From the NCBI RefSeq assembly GCF_900187615.1, contig NZ_FYDO01000016.1, forward strand, positions 1 to 64,000: a stretch of 64,000 bases of DNA, read 5' to 3'. Shown in pieces: positions 20,339-29,955 of this stretch. Source of the DNA: Pseudomonas sp. Irchel s3f7. GTDB taxonomy: Bacteria > Pseudomonadota > Gammaproteobacteria > Pseudomonadales > Pseudomonadaceae. Below the pieces are notes generated by a model. That model was not told the DNA's origin and ran no database searches. It saw only the letters and a program-made list of their open reading frames with translations. The stretch's first letter is position 1, and each line of letters begins with the position of its first letter. Both the position numbers and the translations under genes were made by a program.

Positions 20339-21628
20339 GTGAGCAAGTCATTGCAAGCCATTCGTGGCATGAACGACATCCTGCCCGATCAGACTCCCCT
20401 GTGGCGTCATTTCGAAGGCACCGTTTCGCGCCTGCTCGATAACTACGGTTACAAGCAGATCCGCATGCCGATCGTCGAGTTCACCGAGCTGTTCAAGCGC
20501 TCCATCGGTGAAGTGACCGACATCGTCGAAAAAGAGATGTACACCTTCGACGACCGCAACGGCGACTCCCTGACCCTGCGCCCTGAAGGCACCGCGGCAT
20601 GCGTGCGTGCGGTGCTTGAGCACGGCATCACCGGCGGTGGCCAGGTGCAGAAGTTGTGGTACATCGGCCCGATGTTCCGCCACGAGCGTCCGCAGAAAGG
20701 CCGTTATCGCCAGTTCCACCAGATCGGTGTCGAAGTCTTCAACCTCGACGGTCCGGACATCGATGCTGAGCTGATCGTGCTGACCTGGCGCCTGTGGGGC
20801 GAGCTGGGTATCCGTGACGCGGTCAAGCTCGAGCTCAACAGCCTGGGCACCAGTGAGTCCCGTGGCCGCTACCGTGAAGCGCTGGTCGAGTTCCTGTCCG
20901 GTCACCTGGACAAGCTGGACGAAGACAGCCAACGCCGTCTGAAGACCAACCCGCTTCGGGTCCTGGACACCAAGAACGCCGATACACAGGCGATTCTGGT
21001 CGACGCGCCGAAAATGGCCGACTACCTCGACGAAGAATCCCGTCTGCACTTCGAAGGCCTCAAGGCTCGTCTGGATGCTGCCGGCATTCCTTACGTGATC
21101 AACCCGAAGTTGGTGCGCGGGCTCGATTACTACAGCAAGACCGTTTTCGAATGGGTCACCGACAAACTGGGTGCCCAAGGCACCGTGTGTGCCGGTGGTC
21201 GTTACGATGGCCTGGTCGAGCAGATGGGCGGCAAGCCTACGGCTGGCGTCGGTTTCGCCATGGGCATCGAGCGTCTGGTGCTACTGCTGGAAACCCTGGA
21301 GCAGATCCCGCAAGAGATCTCCCGTCAGGTCGACGTCTATCTCTGTGCTTTCGGGGAAGAAGCGGAGTTGGCCGGTCTGACCCTGGCTGAACGTGTACGT
21401 GATCAATTACCCAACCTGCGTCTGCAAGTGAATGCCGGCGCCGGCAGTTTCAAAAGCCAATTCAAGAAAGCCGACAAGAGCGGTGCGCTGTATGCGCTGA
21501 TCCTCGGTGACGACGAAATGGCCCAGCAAGTGGTAGGTTTCAAACCCCTGCGTGGCCAGGGCGAACAACAAAGCATTGCCTGGGATGCGCTTGCCGCTCA
21601 CCTGGCCACCTGCGTCGTGCAGGGTTGA
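20339..21628 (+). CDS. hisS: Histidine-tRNA ligase
   Basis: HisS charges tRNA-His. The GTG start at 20339 has AAGGAT before it; the product has 429 residues. Class II motifs are visible: [11 protein letters not shown], the motif 2 region [12 protein letters not shown], and the His-specific [13 protein letters not shown]. The C-terminal anticodon-binding domain begins near residue 330 ([14 protein letters not shown]). It lies in the conserved ispG-hisS-yfgM-bamB-der order. Confidence 0.99.
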   Translation: MSKSLQAIRGMNDILPDQTPLWRHFEGTVSRLLDNYGYKQIRMPIVEFTELFKRSIGEVTDIVEKEMYTFDDRNGDSLTLRPEGTAACVRAVLEHGITGGGQVQKLWYIGPMFRHERPQKGRYRQFHQIGVEVFNLDGPDIDAELIVLTWRLWGELGIRDAVKLELNSLGTSESRGRYREALVEFLSGHLDKLDEDSQRRLKTNPLRVLDTKNADTQAILVDAPKMADYLDEESRLHFEGLKARLDAAGIPYVINPKLVRGLDYYSKTVFEWVTDKLGAQGTVCAGGRYDGLVEQMGGKPTAGVGFAMGIERLVLLLETLEQIPQEISRQVDVYLCAFGEEAELAGLTLAERVRDQLPNLRLQVNAGAGSFKSQFKKADKSGALYALILGDDEMAQQVVGFKPLRGQGEQQSIAWDALAAHLATCVVQG

Positions 21629-21670
21629 AGCTGTCTTAAACAGCCGAATTAGCGATTAAGGAGTATTGGG

Positions 21671-22312
21671 GTGTCGAGTACCGAAGACGAAAATTTGGCG
21701 GATCTGAAGGATTGGTGGTCGCGCAACGGCAAGCCCCTGGTTACTGGCGGCCTGTTGGCGCTGGTCATCGTATTCGGCTGGCAGGCGTATCACAAATATC
21801 AGAGCAATCAGTCGCAAGGCGCCTCGATTCTCTATCAGCAATTGCTGGAAACCACACTGACGCCCGACGGCAAGCCTGATGCAGCCCGTGTTGCGGACCT
21901 GGCCGGTAAACTCAACACCGAGTTCGCCGGTAGCGCTTATGCGCAGTACGGCAGCCTGTTCGTGGCCAAGGTTGCGGTCGACAGCGGCAAGCTGGACGAC
22001 GCAGCCACTGAGCTGAAAGCCATTATCGCCAAACCGGCCAACCCTGCATTGGGCGAAATCGCCCGCCAGCGCCTGGCTCAGGTGCTCGGTGCGCAGAACA
22101 AGGCCGATGAAGCGTTGAAACTGCTGGAAGGCGATGCCGACAAGGCGTTCCTGGCCACTCGCGAAGAACTCAAGGGCGACCTGCTGGTGCAGTTGGGCCG
22201 TACCGATGAAGCGAACGCAGCGTATCAAAAAGCCAAGGCGGCACTGTCGGACGAAGCGGCGGTCGGTGGCCTACAAATCAAGCTGGACGACCTGGCCAAA
22301 GGGGATGCGTGA
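21671..22312 (+). CDS. yfgM: Ancillary SecYEG-associated protein YfgM
   Basis: YfgM is an inner-membrane TPR protein that works with PpiD at the Sec channel to help periplasmic folding. The start is GTG 21671 after AAGGAG. The 213 residues have a cytoplasmic N-tail (STEDENLADLKDWWSRNG), one membrane helix at about 22-41 and a periplasmic TPR-like domain. The last codons overlap the bamB start by 8 bases, a sign of coupling. Confidence 0.94.
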   Translation: MSSTEDENLADLKDWWSRNGKPLVTGGLLALVIVFGWQAYHKYQSNQSQGASILYQQLLETTLTPDGKPDAARVADLAGKLNTEFAGSAYAQYGSLFVAKVAVDSGKLDDAATELKAIIAKPANPALGEIARQRLAQVLGAQNKADEALKLLEGDADKAFLATREELKGDLLVQLGRTDEANAAYQKAKAALSDEAAVGGLQIKLDDLAKGDA

Positions 22313-23456
22313 CGTGATTCGTTGGAAACATGCAGCATTGCTGGCCCTGGCCCTGTTGGCCGCGGGTTGCAGCAGCAACAGCAAAAAAGAACTGCCGCCG
22401 GCCGAACTGGTCGACTTCAAGGAAGAAGTGGTTTTGCAAAAGCAGTGGAGTCGTTCGATCGGTGACGGTCAGGGCGAGTCCTACAACATGCTGGTTCCGG
22501 CGATCGATGGCGATACCATCTATGCCGCCGACGTTACCGGTGTGGTCATGGCCATGGACCGCAGCAACGGCGACGTGAAATGGAAGAAGGATCTTGAGCT
22601 GCCTGTTTCCGGTGCCGTTGGCGTCGCTTACGGTCTGCTGACGATCGGTACGATCAAGGGTGAAATTGTTGCCCTGGACGCCATCAACGGTGAAGAGAAA
22701 TGGCGCGCTCGCGTGTCCAGCGAAGTTCTCGCACCACCGGCCAACAACGGTGACGTTGTTGTGGTTCAGACTCAGGACGACCGTCTGATCGGTCTGGATG
22801 CCGCCACCGGTAACCGTCGCTGGATCTATGACAGCACCCCTGCGGTACTGACCCTGCGTGGTACCAGTGCGCCGATCGTGACCAACCGTCTCGCGGTGGC
22901 TGGCCTGTCGACCGGTAAAGTGGTCGCTGTGGATATCTCCAACGGCGTACCGGTGTGGGAGCAGCGTGTAGCCATCCCGCAAGGTCGTTCCGAGCTGGAG
23001 CGTGTGGTCGATATCGACGGCGGCTTGTTGCTCTCCGGCGGTACGCTGTACGTCGCCAGCTACCAGGGTCGCGTTGCGGCTTTGGACCTGGAAAGCGGTC
23101 GCCAGCTCTGGCAGCGTGATGCTTCCAGCTATGCCGGTGTCGCCCAGGGATTTGGCACTGTTTACGTGAGCCTGTCTTCGGGCACCGTTGAAGGCGTCGA
23201 CGAGCGTTCCACCACAGCCTTGTGGACCAACGACTCGCTGGCTCGCCGTCAACTGTCGGCTCCGGAAGTGTTCTCCAGCTATGTTGCAGTCGGTGACCTG
23301 GAAGGTTACCTGCACTTGCTGAGTCAAGTGGACGGCCGTTTCGTCGGCCGCGAACGCATCGACAGCGACGGCCTGCGTGCCCGTCCGCTGGTGGTGGGTG
23401 ACACGATTTATGTGTATGGCAACAGCGGCAAACTGGAAGCCCTGACCATCAAGTAA
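22305..23456 (+). CDS. bamB: Outer-membrane assembly lipoprotein BamB
   Basis: BamB is a beta-propeller lipoprotein of the BAM complex that inserts outer-membrane proteins. With ATG 22305 the product has 383 residues; GTG 22314 would give 380 residues and is equally plausible. The signal peptide ends LLAAGC (C22). Repeated PQQ-type blades follow, for example VVMAMDRSNGDVKWKKD and IVALDAINGEEKWRAR. It overlaps yfgM and is followed by a REPIN and a terminator before der. Confidence 0.97.
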   Translation: MRDVIRWKHAALLALALLAAGCSSNSKKELPPAELVDFKEEVVLQKQWSRSIGDGQGESYNMLVPAIDGDTIYAADVTGVVMAMDRSNGDVKWKKDLELPVSGAVGVAYGLLTIGTIKGEIVALDAINGEEKWRARVSSEVLAPPANNGDVVVVQTQDDRLIGLDAATGNRRWIYDSTPAVLTLRGTSAPIVTNRLAVAGLSTGKVVAVDISNGVPVWEQRVAIPQGRSELERVVDIDGGLLLSGGTLYVASYQGRVAALDLESGRQLWQRDASSYAGVAQGFGTVYVSLSSGTVEGVDERSTTALWTNDSLARRQLSAPEVFSSYVAVGDLEGYLHLLSQVDGRFVGRERIDSDGLRARPLVVGDTIYVYGNSGKLEALTIK

Positions 23457-23508
23457 GAACTATGCTTGGGGTTAACCGCCCCAGGCTGCTTCACTTGTGG
23501 GTATGAAT

Positions 23509-23608
23509 GTGAGAGCGAGCCTGCTCGCGATGGACGTTAACGAATTCGTTTGCGTCCCGAATAAACGCGGTGCCCCCGCGTTTTTCGCGAGCAGGCTCGC
23601 TCCCACAG
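23509..23608. repeat. REPIN (GCGAGCCTGCTCGCGA arms)
   Basis: Arms GAGCGAGCCTGCTCGCGATG and TCGCGAGCAGGCTCGCTCCC face each other across a spacer of about 50 bases. It belongs to the family with GCGAGC...GCTCGC arms also seen at 36656, 43690, 54216 and 56138. Its spacer seems to have lost the CGTTATCGTT block found in those. Confidence 0.85.
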
Positions 23609-23636
23609 ACAAGCGCACAGTGTTGCCCCGAGCACC

Positions 23637-23660
23637 AGCCGCTGCCTAGCAGCGGCTTTT
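23637..23660 (+). terminator. Terminator-like stem just upstream of der
   Basis: AGCCGCTG and CAGCGGCT form a perfect 8-bp stem with a CCTAG loop, followed by TTTTGTATTTT. It lies between bamB and der, so der probably has some independent or attenuated expression. Confidence 0.75.
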
Positions 23661-23692
23661 GTATTTTCTGAAATAACGAAGTGGAGAGCCGC

Positions 23693-25162
23693 ATGGTTCC
23701 CGTAATCGCCCTGGTGGGTCGACCGAACGTCGGCAAGTCCACCTTGTTCAACCGCCTGACCAGGACTCGTGACGCCATCGTTGGTGACTTGTCCGGTCTG
23801 ACCCGTGATCGCCAATACGGTGAGGCCAAGTGGCAAGGGCGTTCCTACATTCTGGTCGACACCGGCGGTATCTCCGGTGATGAACATGGTATGGACGAAA
23901 AAATGGCCGAGCAGTCGCTGCTGGCCATTGAAGAAGCGGATGTTGTTCTGTTCCTGGTAGATGCCAAGGCCGGTTTCACCGCCGCCGACCAGATGATCGC
24001 CGAGCACTTGCGCAAACGTAACAAGCGTTCCTATGTGGTTGCCAACAAGGTCGACAACATCGACCCTGAAATGGCCCGCGCCGAATTCGCCCCGTTGGGC
24101 ATGGGCCACGCGATCCCGATCGCAGGTGCTCATGGTCGTGGCATCACTCAGATGCTGGAAATCGCCCTGAGCGATTTCCCGAAAGACGAAGAAGAGCCGG
24201 AAGACGGCGAAGAAGAGATCGTTGCCGAAGGCGAGGAAGCCAAGCGCATTCCTGGCCCGAGCGAAAAAGACGGGATCAAGATCGCCATCATCGGCCGTCC
24301 GAACGTCGGTAAGTCGACCCTGGTCAACCGTATGCTCGGTGAAGACCGGGTTATCGTGTACGACCAGCCCGGCACCACTCGCGACAGTATCTACATCCCG
24401 TTCGAGCGTAACGAAGAGAAGTACACGCTGATCGACACCGCCGGTGTGCGCAAGCGCGGCAAGATCCACGAAGAAGTCGAAAAATTCTCCGTGGTCAAAA
24501 CCCTGCAAGCGATCAAAGACGCCAACGTGGTGATCTTCGTGATGGACGCCCGCGAAGGCGTTGTGGATCACGACCTCAACCTGTTGGGCTTTGCCATTGA
24601 GTCGGGTCGTGCGCTGGTCATCGCGATCAACAAGTGGGACGGCATGACGCCGAGCGAGCGCGACTTCGTGAAGGTCGAGCTGCAACGCCGACTGTTCTTC
24701 GTTGATTACGCCGACATCCACTTCATCTCGGCGCTGCACGGTACCGGCGTGGGCAACCTCTACGCGTCCGTACAGAACTCGTTCAAGTCGGCGGTTACCC
24801 GCTGGCCAACCAACCGCCTGACCCAGATTCTGGAAGATGCGGTTGGCGAGCACGCGCCACCGATGGTCAACAACCGCCGGATCAAGTTGCGTTACGCCCA
24901 CTTGGGTGGTGCGAACCCGCCGATCATCGTGATTCACGGTAACCAGATCGAGAAGGTGCCGAAGTCTTACGTGCGTTACCTGGAAAACACTTACCGGCGT
25001 GTCTTGAAGCTGGTCGGTACGCCAATCCGCATCGAGTTCAAGGGTGGCGAGAACCCGTACGAAGGCAACAAGAACTCGCTCACCGACCGTCAGGTCAACA
25101 AGAAGCGTCGCTTGATGTCGCACCACAAGAAGGCCGACAAGAAGCGCCGCGACAAGCGTTGA
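23693..25162 (+). CDS. der: Ribosome-assembly GTPase Der (EngA)
   Basis: Der is an essential double GTPase needed for 50S subunit maturation. The start is ATG 23693 ([17 protein letters not shown]), giving 489 residues. The first G domain has GRPNVGKST at residue 9 and DTGG. An acidic linker ([10 protein letters not shown]) follows. The second G domain has GRPNVGKST from about residue 201 and NKWD. The C-terminal KH-like domain carries a basic tail ([13 protein letters not shown]). Confidence 0.98.
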   Translation: MVPVIALVGRPNVGKSTLFNRLTRTRDAIVGDLSGLTRDRQYGEAKWQGRSYILVDTGGISGDEHGMDEKMAEQSLLAIEEADVVLFLVDAKAGFTAADQMIAEHLRKRNKRSYVVANKVDNIDPEMARAEFAPLGMGHAIPIAGAHGRGITQMLEIALSDFPKDEEEPEDGEEEIVAEGEEAKRIPGPSEKDGIKIAIIGRPNVGKSTLVNRMLGEDRVIVYDQPGTTRDSIYIPFERNEEKYTLIDTAGVRKRGKIHEEVEKFSVVKTLQAIKDANVVIFVMDAREGVVDHDLNLLGFAIESGRALVIAINKWDGMTPSERDFVKVELQRRLFFVDYADIHFISALHGTGVGNLYASVQNSFKSAVTRWPTNRLTQILEDAVGEHAPPMVNNRRIKLRYAHLGGANPPIIVIHGNQIEKVPKSYVRYLENTYRRVLKLVGTPIRIEFKGGENPYEGNKNSLTDRQVNKKRRLMSHHKKADKKRRDKR

Positions 25163-25169
25163 CGCTTGC

Positions 25170-25256
25170 GTAGGAGCCGGCTTGCTGGCGATGGCACCAT
25201 CGCGGTTCATCTGAAGTACCGCAGTGATAGGATCGCCAGCAAGCCGGCTCCTACAG
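25170..25256. repeat. REPIN (GTAGGAGCCGGC-type arms)
   Basis: GTAGGAGCCGGCTTGCTGGC and GCCAGCAAGCCGGCTCCTAC are perfect inverted arms around a spacer of about 45 bases, right after the der stop. Confidence 0.87.
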
Positions 25257-25267
25257 GGTTCGGCAGT

Positions 25268-25299
25268 AAAAAGGGTACTCACCAGAGTGCCCTTTTTTT
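25268..25299 (+). terminator. Rho-independent terminator downstream of der
   Basis: AGGGTACTC ACCA GAGTGCCCT followed by TTTTTT; one wobble pair in a 9-bp stem. It ends the der transcript after the REPIN. Confidence 0.88.
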
Positions 25300-25372
25300 A
25301 TGGGCGCCGGATGGGCTATCCTCGGGCTCTCCCGTGCCGCCGTAGAGCCGGGTGTAGAGCAGGGAATCACCG

Positions 25373-26521
25373 ATGATCACCAGTAAGCTGCCGAATGTCG
25401 GCATCACTATCTTCACTCAGATGTCTCAGCTCGCGGCTCAGACCGGCGCGCTCAATTTGTCCCAGGGCTTTCCCGATTTCGACGCCCCGCGAGCCCTGTG
25501 CGATGCGGTCGGTCGGCATATCGCCAGCGGCCACAACCAGTATTCACCGATGACCGGCCTGCCGGTGTTGCGTCAGCAGATTGCGACGAAGATCGCCCGC
25601 AGCTATGGCGTGAATGTCGATGCCGACCATGAAGTGACGGTCACCCCCGGTGCGACCCAGGCGATCTTTTGCGCCATTCAGGCAGTTATCCACAGCGGTG
25701 ACGAAGTCATCGTGTTTGACCCGGCTTATGACAGTTACGAGCCTTCGGTAGAACTGGCCGGTGGTCGTTGCGTGCATGTGCAGTTGGGTGTGAACGACTT
25801 CAGCATCGACTTCCAGAAGCTCGCCGATGCGTTGAGCCCGCGCACGCGGATGATCATCCTCAACACCCCGCACAACCCCAGCGGCGCGCTGATCAGCAGA
25901 GCCGATCTGGACCAGTTGGCGGCACTGATCCGCGATCGCGACATTTATGTCATCAGCGACGAAGTCTACGAACACCTGGTGTACGACGGCGTGCATCACG
26001 TCAGCGTGCTGGCCCATGAAGAGCTGTATCAGCGTGCCTTCGTGGTCAGCTCCTTCGGTAAGACCTATCACGTCACCGGTTGGAAAACCGGCTACGTCGT
26101 CGCGCCACCGGCCCTGACGGCAGAGCTGCGCAAGGTGCACCAGTACGTCAGTTTCTGCGGCGTGACCCCGCTGCAATACGCCTTGGCCGATTACATGGCC
26201 GAGCATCCTGAACACGTCGAAGAACTGCCGGGCTTCTATCAGGCCAAGCGCGACCTGTTCTGCGATCTGCTGGCGCCGTCGCGCTTCAGCTTCAAACGGG
26301 TGACTGGCACCTATTTCCAGCTGGTCGATTACTCGCAGATCCGCCCGGACCTCAATGACGTCGAGATGGCGCTGTGGATGACCCGCGAACACGGCGTGGC
26401 CAGCATCCCGATCTCGGTGTTCTACCAATCGCCGCCAGTCGGCCAGCGCCTGGTACGGCTGTGCTTTGCCAAACGCGAGGAGACCCTGCGTGAAGCAGCG
26501 GAAAAACTATGCGTGATCTGA
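25373..26521 (+). CDS. PLP-dependent (methionine/glutamine) aminotransferase, YbdL-like
   Basis: This is a class I aminotransferase of 382 residues, resembling E. coli YbdL, which prefers methionine and aromatic amino acids. The Schiff-base lysine is K230 in SFGKTYHVTGWKTG. NTPHNPSG, DEVYEHLVYDG and the C-terminal RLCFAK with the substrate Arg are visible. It overlaps the next gene, an omega-amidase, by 13 bases. This pairing suggests 2-oxo-4-methylthiobutanoate transamination with glutamine, with the resulting 2-oxoglutaramate removed by the amidase. The substrate is inferred from the pairing. Confidence 0.88.
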   Translation: MITSKLPNVGITIFTQMSQLAAQTGALNLSQGFPDFDAPRALCDAVGRHIASGHNQYSPMTGLPVLRQQIATKIARSYGVNVDADHEVTVTPGATQAIFCAIQAVIHSGDEVIVFDPAYDSYEPSVELAGGRCVHVQLGVNDFSIDFQKLADALSPRTRMIILNTPHNPSGALISRADLDQLAALIRDRDIYVISDEVYEHLVYDGVHHVSVLAHEELYQRAFVVSSFGKTYHVTGWKTGYVVAPPALTAELRKVHQYVSFCGVTPLQYALADYMAEHPEHVEELPGFYQAKRDLFCDLLAPSRFSFKRVTGTYFQLVDYSQIRPDLNDVEMALWMTREHGVASIPISVFYQSPPVGQRLVRLCFAKREETLREAAEKLCVI

Positions 26522-27300
26522 GTGCGTTGCCCAATCTGAACGTGGCGCTGATCCAGACGTCCCTGGCCTGGCACGACCGCCAGGCCAATCTGGAACATTT
26601 CGTACCGCTGCTGGAGCAGGCCCGTGACGCTGATCTGATCATTCTGCCGGAGATGTTCACCACCGGGTTCTCCATGGAGTCCGAAACCCTTGCGGAGTCG
26701 GAACACGGGCCGACCAGCAAATGGTTGCGCGTTCAGGCGGCGAAGCTTGATGCGGTGATCACCGGTAGCATCATCGTTCAGGCCGCTGATGGCAGTCATC
26801 GTAATCGCTTGTTGTGGGCTCGGCCGGATGGCGAGGTGCTGCACTACGACAAGCGCCACCTGTTCCGCATGGCTGGCGAGCACAACCATTACACCCCTGG
26901 CGAGCGTCAGGTTCAGTTCGAGTTGAAAGGCTGGCGGATACGGCCGCTGATTTGCTACGACCTGCGTTTCCCGGTGTGGAGTCGCGATGCCCAGGACACC
27001 GACCTGTTGCTCTACACCGCTAACTGGCCGGGTGCACGTCGTCAGCACTGGAACCGCTTGCTGCCGGCGCGGGCGATTGAAAACCTGTGTTATGTGGCGG
27101 CGGTGAATCGCATCGGGACTGATGGCAAGGGCTTTGCCTATACCGGCGACAGTCAGGTGCTGGATTTCCAGGGTGAGACATTGCTCAGTGCGGGGGAGGC
27201 GGATGGGGTGTTCAAAGTGACGCTGGATGCGGCTGAGCTGGCGGCGTATCGCAAACGGTTTCCGGCGAATCTGGATGCGGATACCTTCGAGTTCACCTGA
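26509..27300 (+). CDS. yafV: Omega-amidase YafV (nitrilase superfamily)
   Basis: Omega-amidases hydrolyse 2-oxoglutaramate (from glutamine transamination) to 2-oxoglutarate and ammonia. The 263-residue product has the nitrilase triad E48 (LPEMFTTGF), K115 (YDKRHLF) and C149 (LICYDLRFPVW). ATG 26509 lies inside the 3' end of the aminotransferase gene, so the two are translationally coupled. The pair forms a likely salvage unit for methionine keto acid. Confidence 0.92.
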   Translation: MRDLSALPNLNVALIQTSLAWHDRQANLEHFVPLLEQARDADLIILPEMFTTGFSMESETLAESEHGPTSKWLRVQAAKLDAVITGSIIVQAADGSHRNRLLWARPDGEVLHYDKRHLFRMAGEHNHYTPGERQVQFELKGWRIRPLICYDLRFPVWSRDAQDTDLLLYTANWPGARRQHWNRLLPARAIENLCYVAAVNRIGTDGKGFAYTGDSQVLDFQGETLLSAGEADGVFKVTLDAAELAAYRKRFPANLDADTFEFT

Positions 27301-27307
27301 TAACTCT

Positions 27308-27385
27308 GTAGGAGCTGGCTTGCCAGCGATTGCGTCCTGACAGATGCATCGAGAACTCAGCATCGCCAGCAAGCCGGCTCCTACA
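27308..27385. repeat. REPIN (GTAGGAGCTGGC-type arms)
   Basis: GTAGGAGCTGGCTTGCCAGC faces GCCAGCAAGCCGGCTCCTAC. The left arm carries two changes against the GCCGGC form, kept as a self-complementary GCTGGC/GCCAGC core. Confidence 0.83.
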
Positions 27386-27393
27386 GCAGAATG

Positions 27394-27429
27394 AAAAAAG
27401 GCCCCAAGGTTCGCACCTTGGGGCCTTTT
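27394..27429. terminator. Bidirectional terminator between yafV and leuA
   Basis: AAAAAAGGCCCCAAGGT, a TCGC loop, then ACCTTGGGGCC and TTTT. It has T runs for both strands and ends both convergent transcripts. Confidence 0.93.
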
Positions 27430-27444
27430 GCATTTCAGCGACGC

Positions 27445-29124
27445 TTAGGCCGCTTTCGCTTCCGGCTGGCTCAGCGAACGGTTCAGGGCACTGAACAGCG
27501 CCTTGAAGCTGGCCGTTGTGATGTTTTCATCGATACCCACACCGTGCACCGCACGTTCACCGTTCACACGCAGCTCAATGTAGGCCGCAGCCTTGGCATT
27601 GGTGCCCGCGCCGATGGCGTGCTCGTTGTAGTCCATGATTTCCACCGGAATCGGCAGGCCGGCTACCAGTGCTTCCAGAGCACCGTTACCCTTGCCGCGC
27701 CAGTGCAGGTTGGTTTCGCCTTGACCTTTGCTGGCCACTTCCACTTCGACGGCGCTGTTGCCGTTTTCTTCCTGCAGGCGATGGCTGACCAGCGCGTACG
27801 GGGTGTTGGCCTGCAAGTACTCGCTGTGCAGCAGCGCGTGAATTTGTTGGGCGGTCATTTCCAGGCCCAAGCGATCGGTTTCACGCTGTACAACCTGGCT
27901 GAACTCGATCTGCATGCGACGTGGCAGGCTGATGCCGTATTCCTGTTCCAACAGGTAGGCGATACCGCCCTTGCCCGACTGGCTGTTGACGCGGATGACC
28001 GCCTCGTAGCTGCGACCGATGTCGGCCGGGTCGATTGGCAGGTAAGGCACTTCCCACATTGCATCGGGTTTCTGCTGGGCGAAGCCTTTGCGGATTGCGT
28101 CCTGGTGCGAGCCGGAGAACGCGGTGTGAACCAGGTCGCCGACGTACGGATGACGCGGGTGCACCTGGATCTGGTTGCACTCTTCGACGACTTTGCGCAC
28201 ACCGTCGATGTCGGAGAAGTCCAGTTCTGGGTGAACGCCCTGGGTGTAAAGGTTCAGGGCCACGGTCACGAGGTCGACGTTACCGGTGCGCTCGCCGTTG
28301 CCGAACAGGCAGCCTTCGACACGGTCGGCACCGGCCATCAGGCCCAGCTCGGTGGCGGCAACGCCAGTGCCACGGTCGTTGTGGGTGTGCAGGCTGATGA
28401 TCACGCTGTCACGACGATTGATGTGACGGCCGAACCATTCGATCTGGTCGGCATAGATGTTCGGGGTCGCGCATTCCACCGTGGCCGGCAGGTTGAGGAT
28501 CATCTTGTGCTCAGGCGTCGGGTTCCAGACCTCGATCACGGCGTCGCAGACTTCCTTGGCGAACTCCAGCTCAGTGGCGCTGAAGGTTTCCGGCGAGTAC
28601 TCGAAGGTCCACTCGGTGTCCGGTTGCATGGCGGCGTATTTGACGAACAGCTTGGCGGCGTTCACGGCGATGGCCTTGATCCCGTCCTTGTCCTGGTTGA
28701 AGACAATGCGGCGGAAGGAAGGAGAGGTCGCGTTGTACAGGTGAACGATGGCTTTCTTCGCGCCGCGCAGGGATTCGAAGGTGCGCTCGATCAAGTCTTC
28801 ACGGCCCTGGGTCAGCACCTGAATGGTGGTGTCTTCCGGGATATGGTTGTCTTCGATCAGGGTGCGGACGAAGTCGAAGTCGGTTTGCGAAGCGGCCGGG
28901 AACGATGCTTCGATTTCCTTCACGCCAACCTGCACGAGGGTTTTCCAGAAGCGCAGCTTCTTGACAGCGTCCATCGGCTCGATCAGCGACTGGTTACCGT
29001 CACGCAGGTCGGAACTGCACCAGATCGGCGCGGCGGTGATGGTTTTCGACGGCCAGGTGCGGTCCGGAATGTCGATGGTCGGGAACGCGCGGTATTTCGA
29101 AGACGGGTCTTTGAGCATGCTCAT
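27445..29124 (-). CDS. leuA: 2-isopropylmalate synthase
   Basis: LeuA condenses 2-oxoisovalerate with acetyl-CoA, the first committed step to leucine. The 559-residue product is of the longer bacterial/fungal-like type. The DRE-TIM catalytic motif is [11 protein letters not shown] near the N-terminus, the metal site is HTHNDRG, and the C-terminal leucine-binding regulatory domain ends in the Ala-rich tail EAKAA. ATG 29124 has AAGGATTT upstream on the minus strand. Feedback inhibition by leucine is expected from the regulatory domain, and a leader ORF upstream may add attenuation. Confidence 0.98.
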   Translation of the reverse strand: MSMLKDPSSKYRAFPTIDIPDRTWPSKTITAAPIWCSSDLRDGNQSLIEPMDAVKKLRFWKTLVQVGVKEIEASFPAASQTDFDFVRTLIEDNHIPEDTTIQVLTQGREDLIERTFESLRGAKKAIVHLYNATSPSFRRIVFNQDKDGIKAIAVNAAKLFVKYAAMQPDTEWTFEYSPETFSATELEFAKEVCDAVIEVWNPTPEHKMILNLPATVECATPNIYADQIEWFGRHINRRDSVIISLHTHNDRGTGVAATELGLMAGADRVEGCLFGNGERTGNVDLVTVALNLYTQGVHPELDFSDIDGVRKVVEECNQIQVHPRHPYVGDLVHTAFSGSHQDAIRKGFAQQKPDAMWEVPYLPIDPADIGRSYEAVIRVNSQSGKGGIAYLLEQEYGISLPRRMQIEFSQVVQRETDRLGLEMTAQQIHALLHSEYLQANTPYALVSHRLQEENGNSAVEVEVASKGQGETNLHWRGKGNGALEALVAGLPIPVEIMDYNEHAIGAGTNAKAAAYIELRVNGERAVHGVGIDENITTASFKALFSALNRSLSQPEAKAA

Positions 29125-29144
29125 CGGGAAATCCTTATTGTGTG

Positions 29145-29226
29145 GGCCGAAAAAAGGCGGCCTGCCGGTGGATCAAAAGTTCTTGGACTAACGCTTGGGA
29201 CGAGGCACCACGATTCAGCCCGGCAG
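29145..29226 (-). promoter_or_regulatory. Possible attenuator region of leuA
   Basis: On the minus strand CTGCCGG (29226-29220), at the end of a short leader ORF, can pair with CCGGCAG (29168-29162), which is followed within 6 bases by a run of six T. A second small stem (GGCCG...CGGCC, 29162-29145) has the T run in its loop. The arms of the first stem are 51 bases apart, so the structure is plausible but not strong. Confidence 0.35.
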
Positions 29227-29292
29227 TCGTGCACTGACGAGGCACAGGCTGCGGTGCTGGCGAAGCTGAATGAGGGTGTGAGAAGTTTTCAT
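29215..29292 (-). CDS. Candidate leucine-containing leader peptide upstream of leuA (25 residues)
   Basis: A 25-codon ORF starts at ATG 29292 and stops at TGA 29217-29215, 90 bases before leuA on the same strand. The peptide starts MKTSHTLIQLRQHRSL and has five Leu codons in 25. Its last codons overlap the left arm of a possible attenuator stem. The position, size and Leu content suit a leu leader, but the Leu codons are spread out and common (CTC, CTT, CTG), so control by leucyl-tRNA is not certain. Confidence 0.5.
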   Translation of the reverse strand: MKTSHTLIQLRQHRSLCLVSARLPG

Positions 29293-29512
29293 GCGTTCAA
29301 CCCTAACCTTGGGGGGGAAGGATGGCAAGCAGTCGAAAAAAATTGAGAGGAATACTCGTGAACGGGTATTTTCCGAGATTTTATTGCTTTTTGTTGCATA
29401 AATATTTGTCTTGTTTGCGCAAGGTTTAAGCGATGCGCAATCGAAACCTCAAGCACCATGACCGGGTAGCGAGGCTATTCTTAAAGCCTCAGTTGGCAAG
29501 CAGGAGTCGGTG

Positions 29513-29869
29513 ATGAACGAGTCCGATTGGAAACGATATTGCGAATTGCGCCCGGTCGCCCATGAGCGAATGTGCACCCGCATCATGACCGACGTCGAAA
29601 AGATCGTGCTGGACAAGAGCATCCCACCCTACGAGCGGATCGACGCGAGCGAAGAGCTGCTGAAGGCCGGGCAGAAAGAGTTGTATTGGGCGTTTGGCGT
29701 CTTTCGGTTTTCACGCCATGAAGCCCGCTCGCATCTGCTTGGGCTATGTGCGCGGGAGTTGATTACGACGCAGGAGTTGAGCGGTTTCTCGCAGGAGACC
29801 CAGGAATGGGTCAGGCACTGCCTGGCGGACCGGGAGGTTCATGGGATTGAGGATCTGGATGCTGAGTAG
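29513..29869 (+). CDS. Conserved-type small protein of unknown function (118 residues)
   Basis: I do not recognise this protein. The start is ATG 29513 with AGGAG 8 bases ahead; a GTG one codon earlier is possible. It is a soluble, mainly helical protein with PPYERIDASEELLKAGQKEL and FRFSRHEARSHLL. It has three Cys but no metal-like spacing and no signal peptide. It is divergent from leuA, with 388 bases between them, and is followed by an inverted repeat. Base composition is like its neighbours, so it does not look foreign. Confidence 0.75.
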   Translation: MNESDWKRYCELRPVAHERMCTRIMTDVEKIVLDKSIPPYERIDASEELLKAGQKELYWAFGVFRFSRHEARSHLLGLCARELITTQELSGFSQETQEWVRHCLADREVHGIEDLDAE

Positions 29870-29875
29870 GGCACT

Positions 29876-29952
29876 AAAAGATCGCAGCCTGCGGCAGCTC
29901 CTACAGGGTAATGCGTTCACCTGAGCTACCGCAGCCTGCGATCTTTTGATCT
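29876..29952. repeat. Inverted repeat of the GCTGCGATCTTTTGATC family
   Basis: GATCGCAGCCTGCGGCAGCTCCTAC and, further on, a partly inverted GAGCTACCGCAGCCTGCGATCTTTT. This is the same family as at 9859. The second arm is diverged in its middle. Confidence 0.7.
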
Positions 29953-29955
29953 TGC

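Noticed and set aside
27391..29346. 651-codon open frame antisense to leuA
   Set aside because: It starts inside a terminator and runs through LeuA and its leader in the opposite strand. Composition is that of a shadow frame; LeuA motifs on the minus strand are intact.
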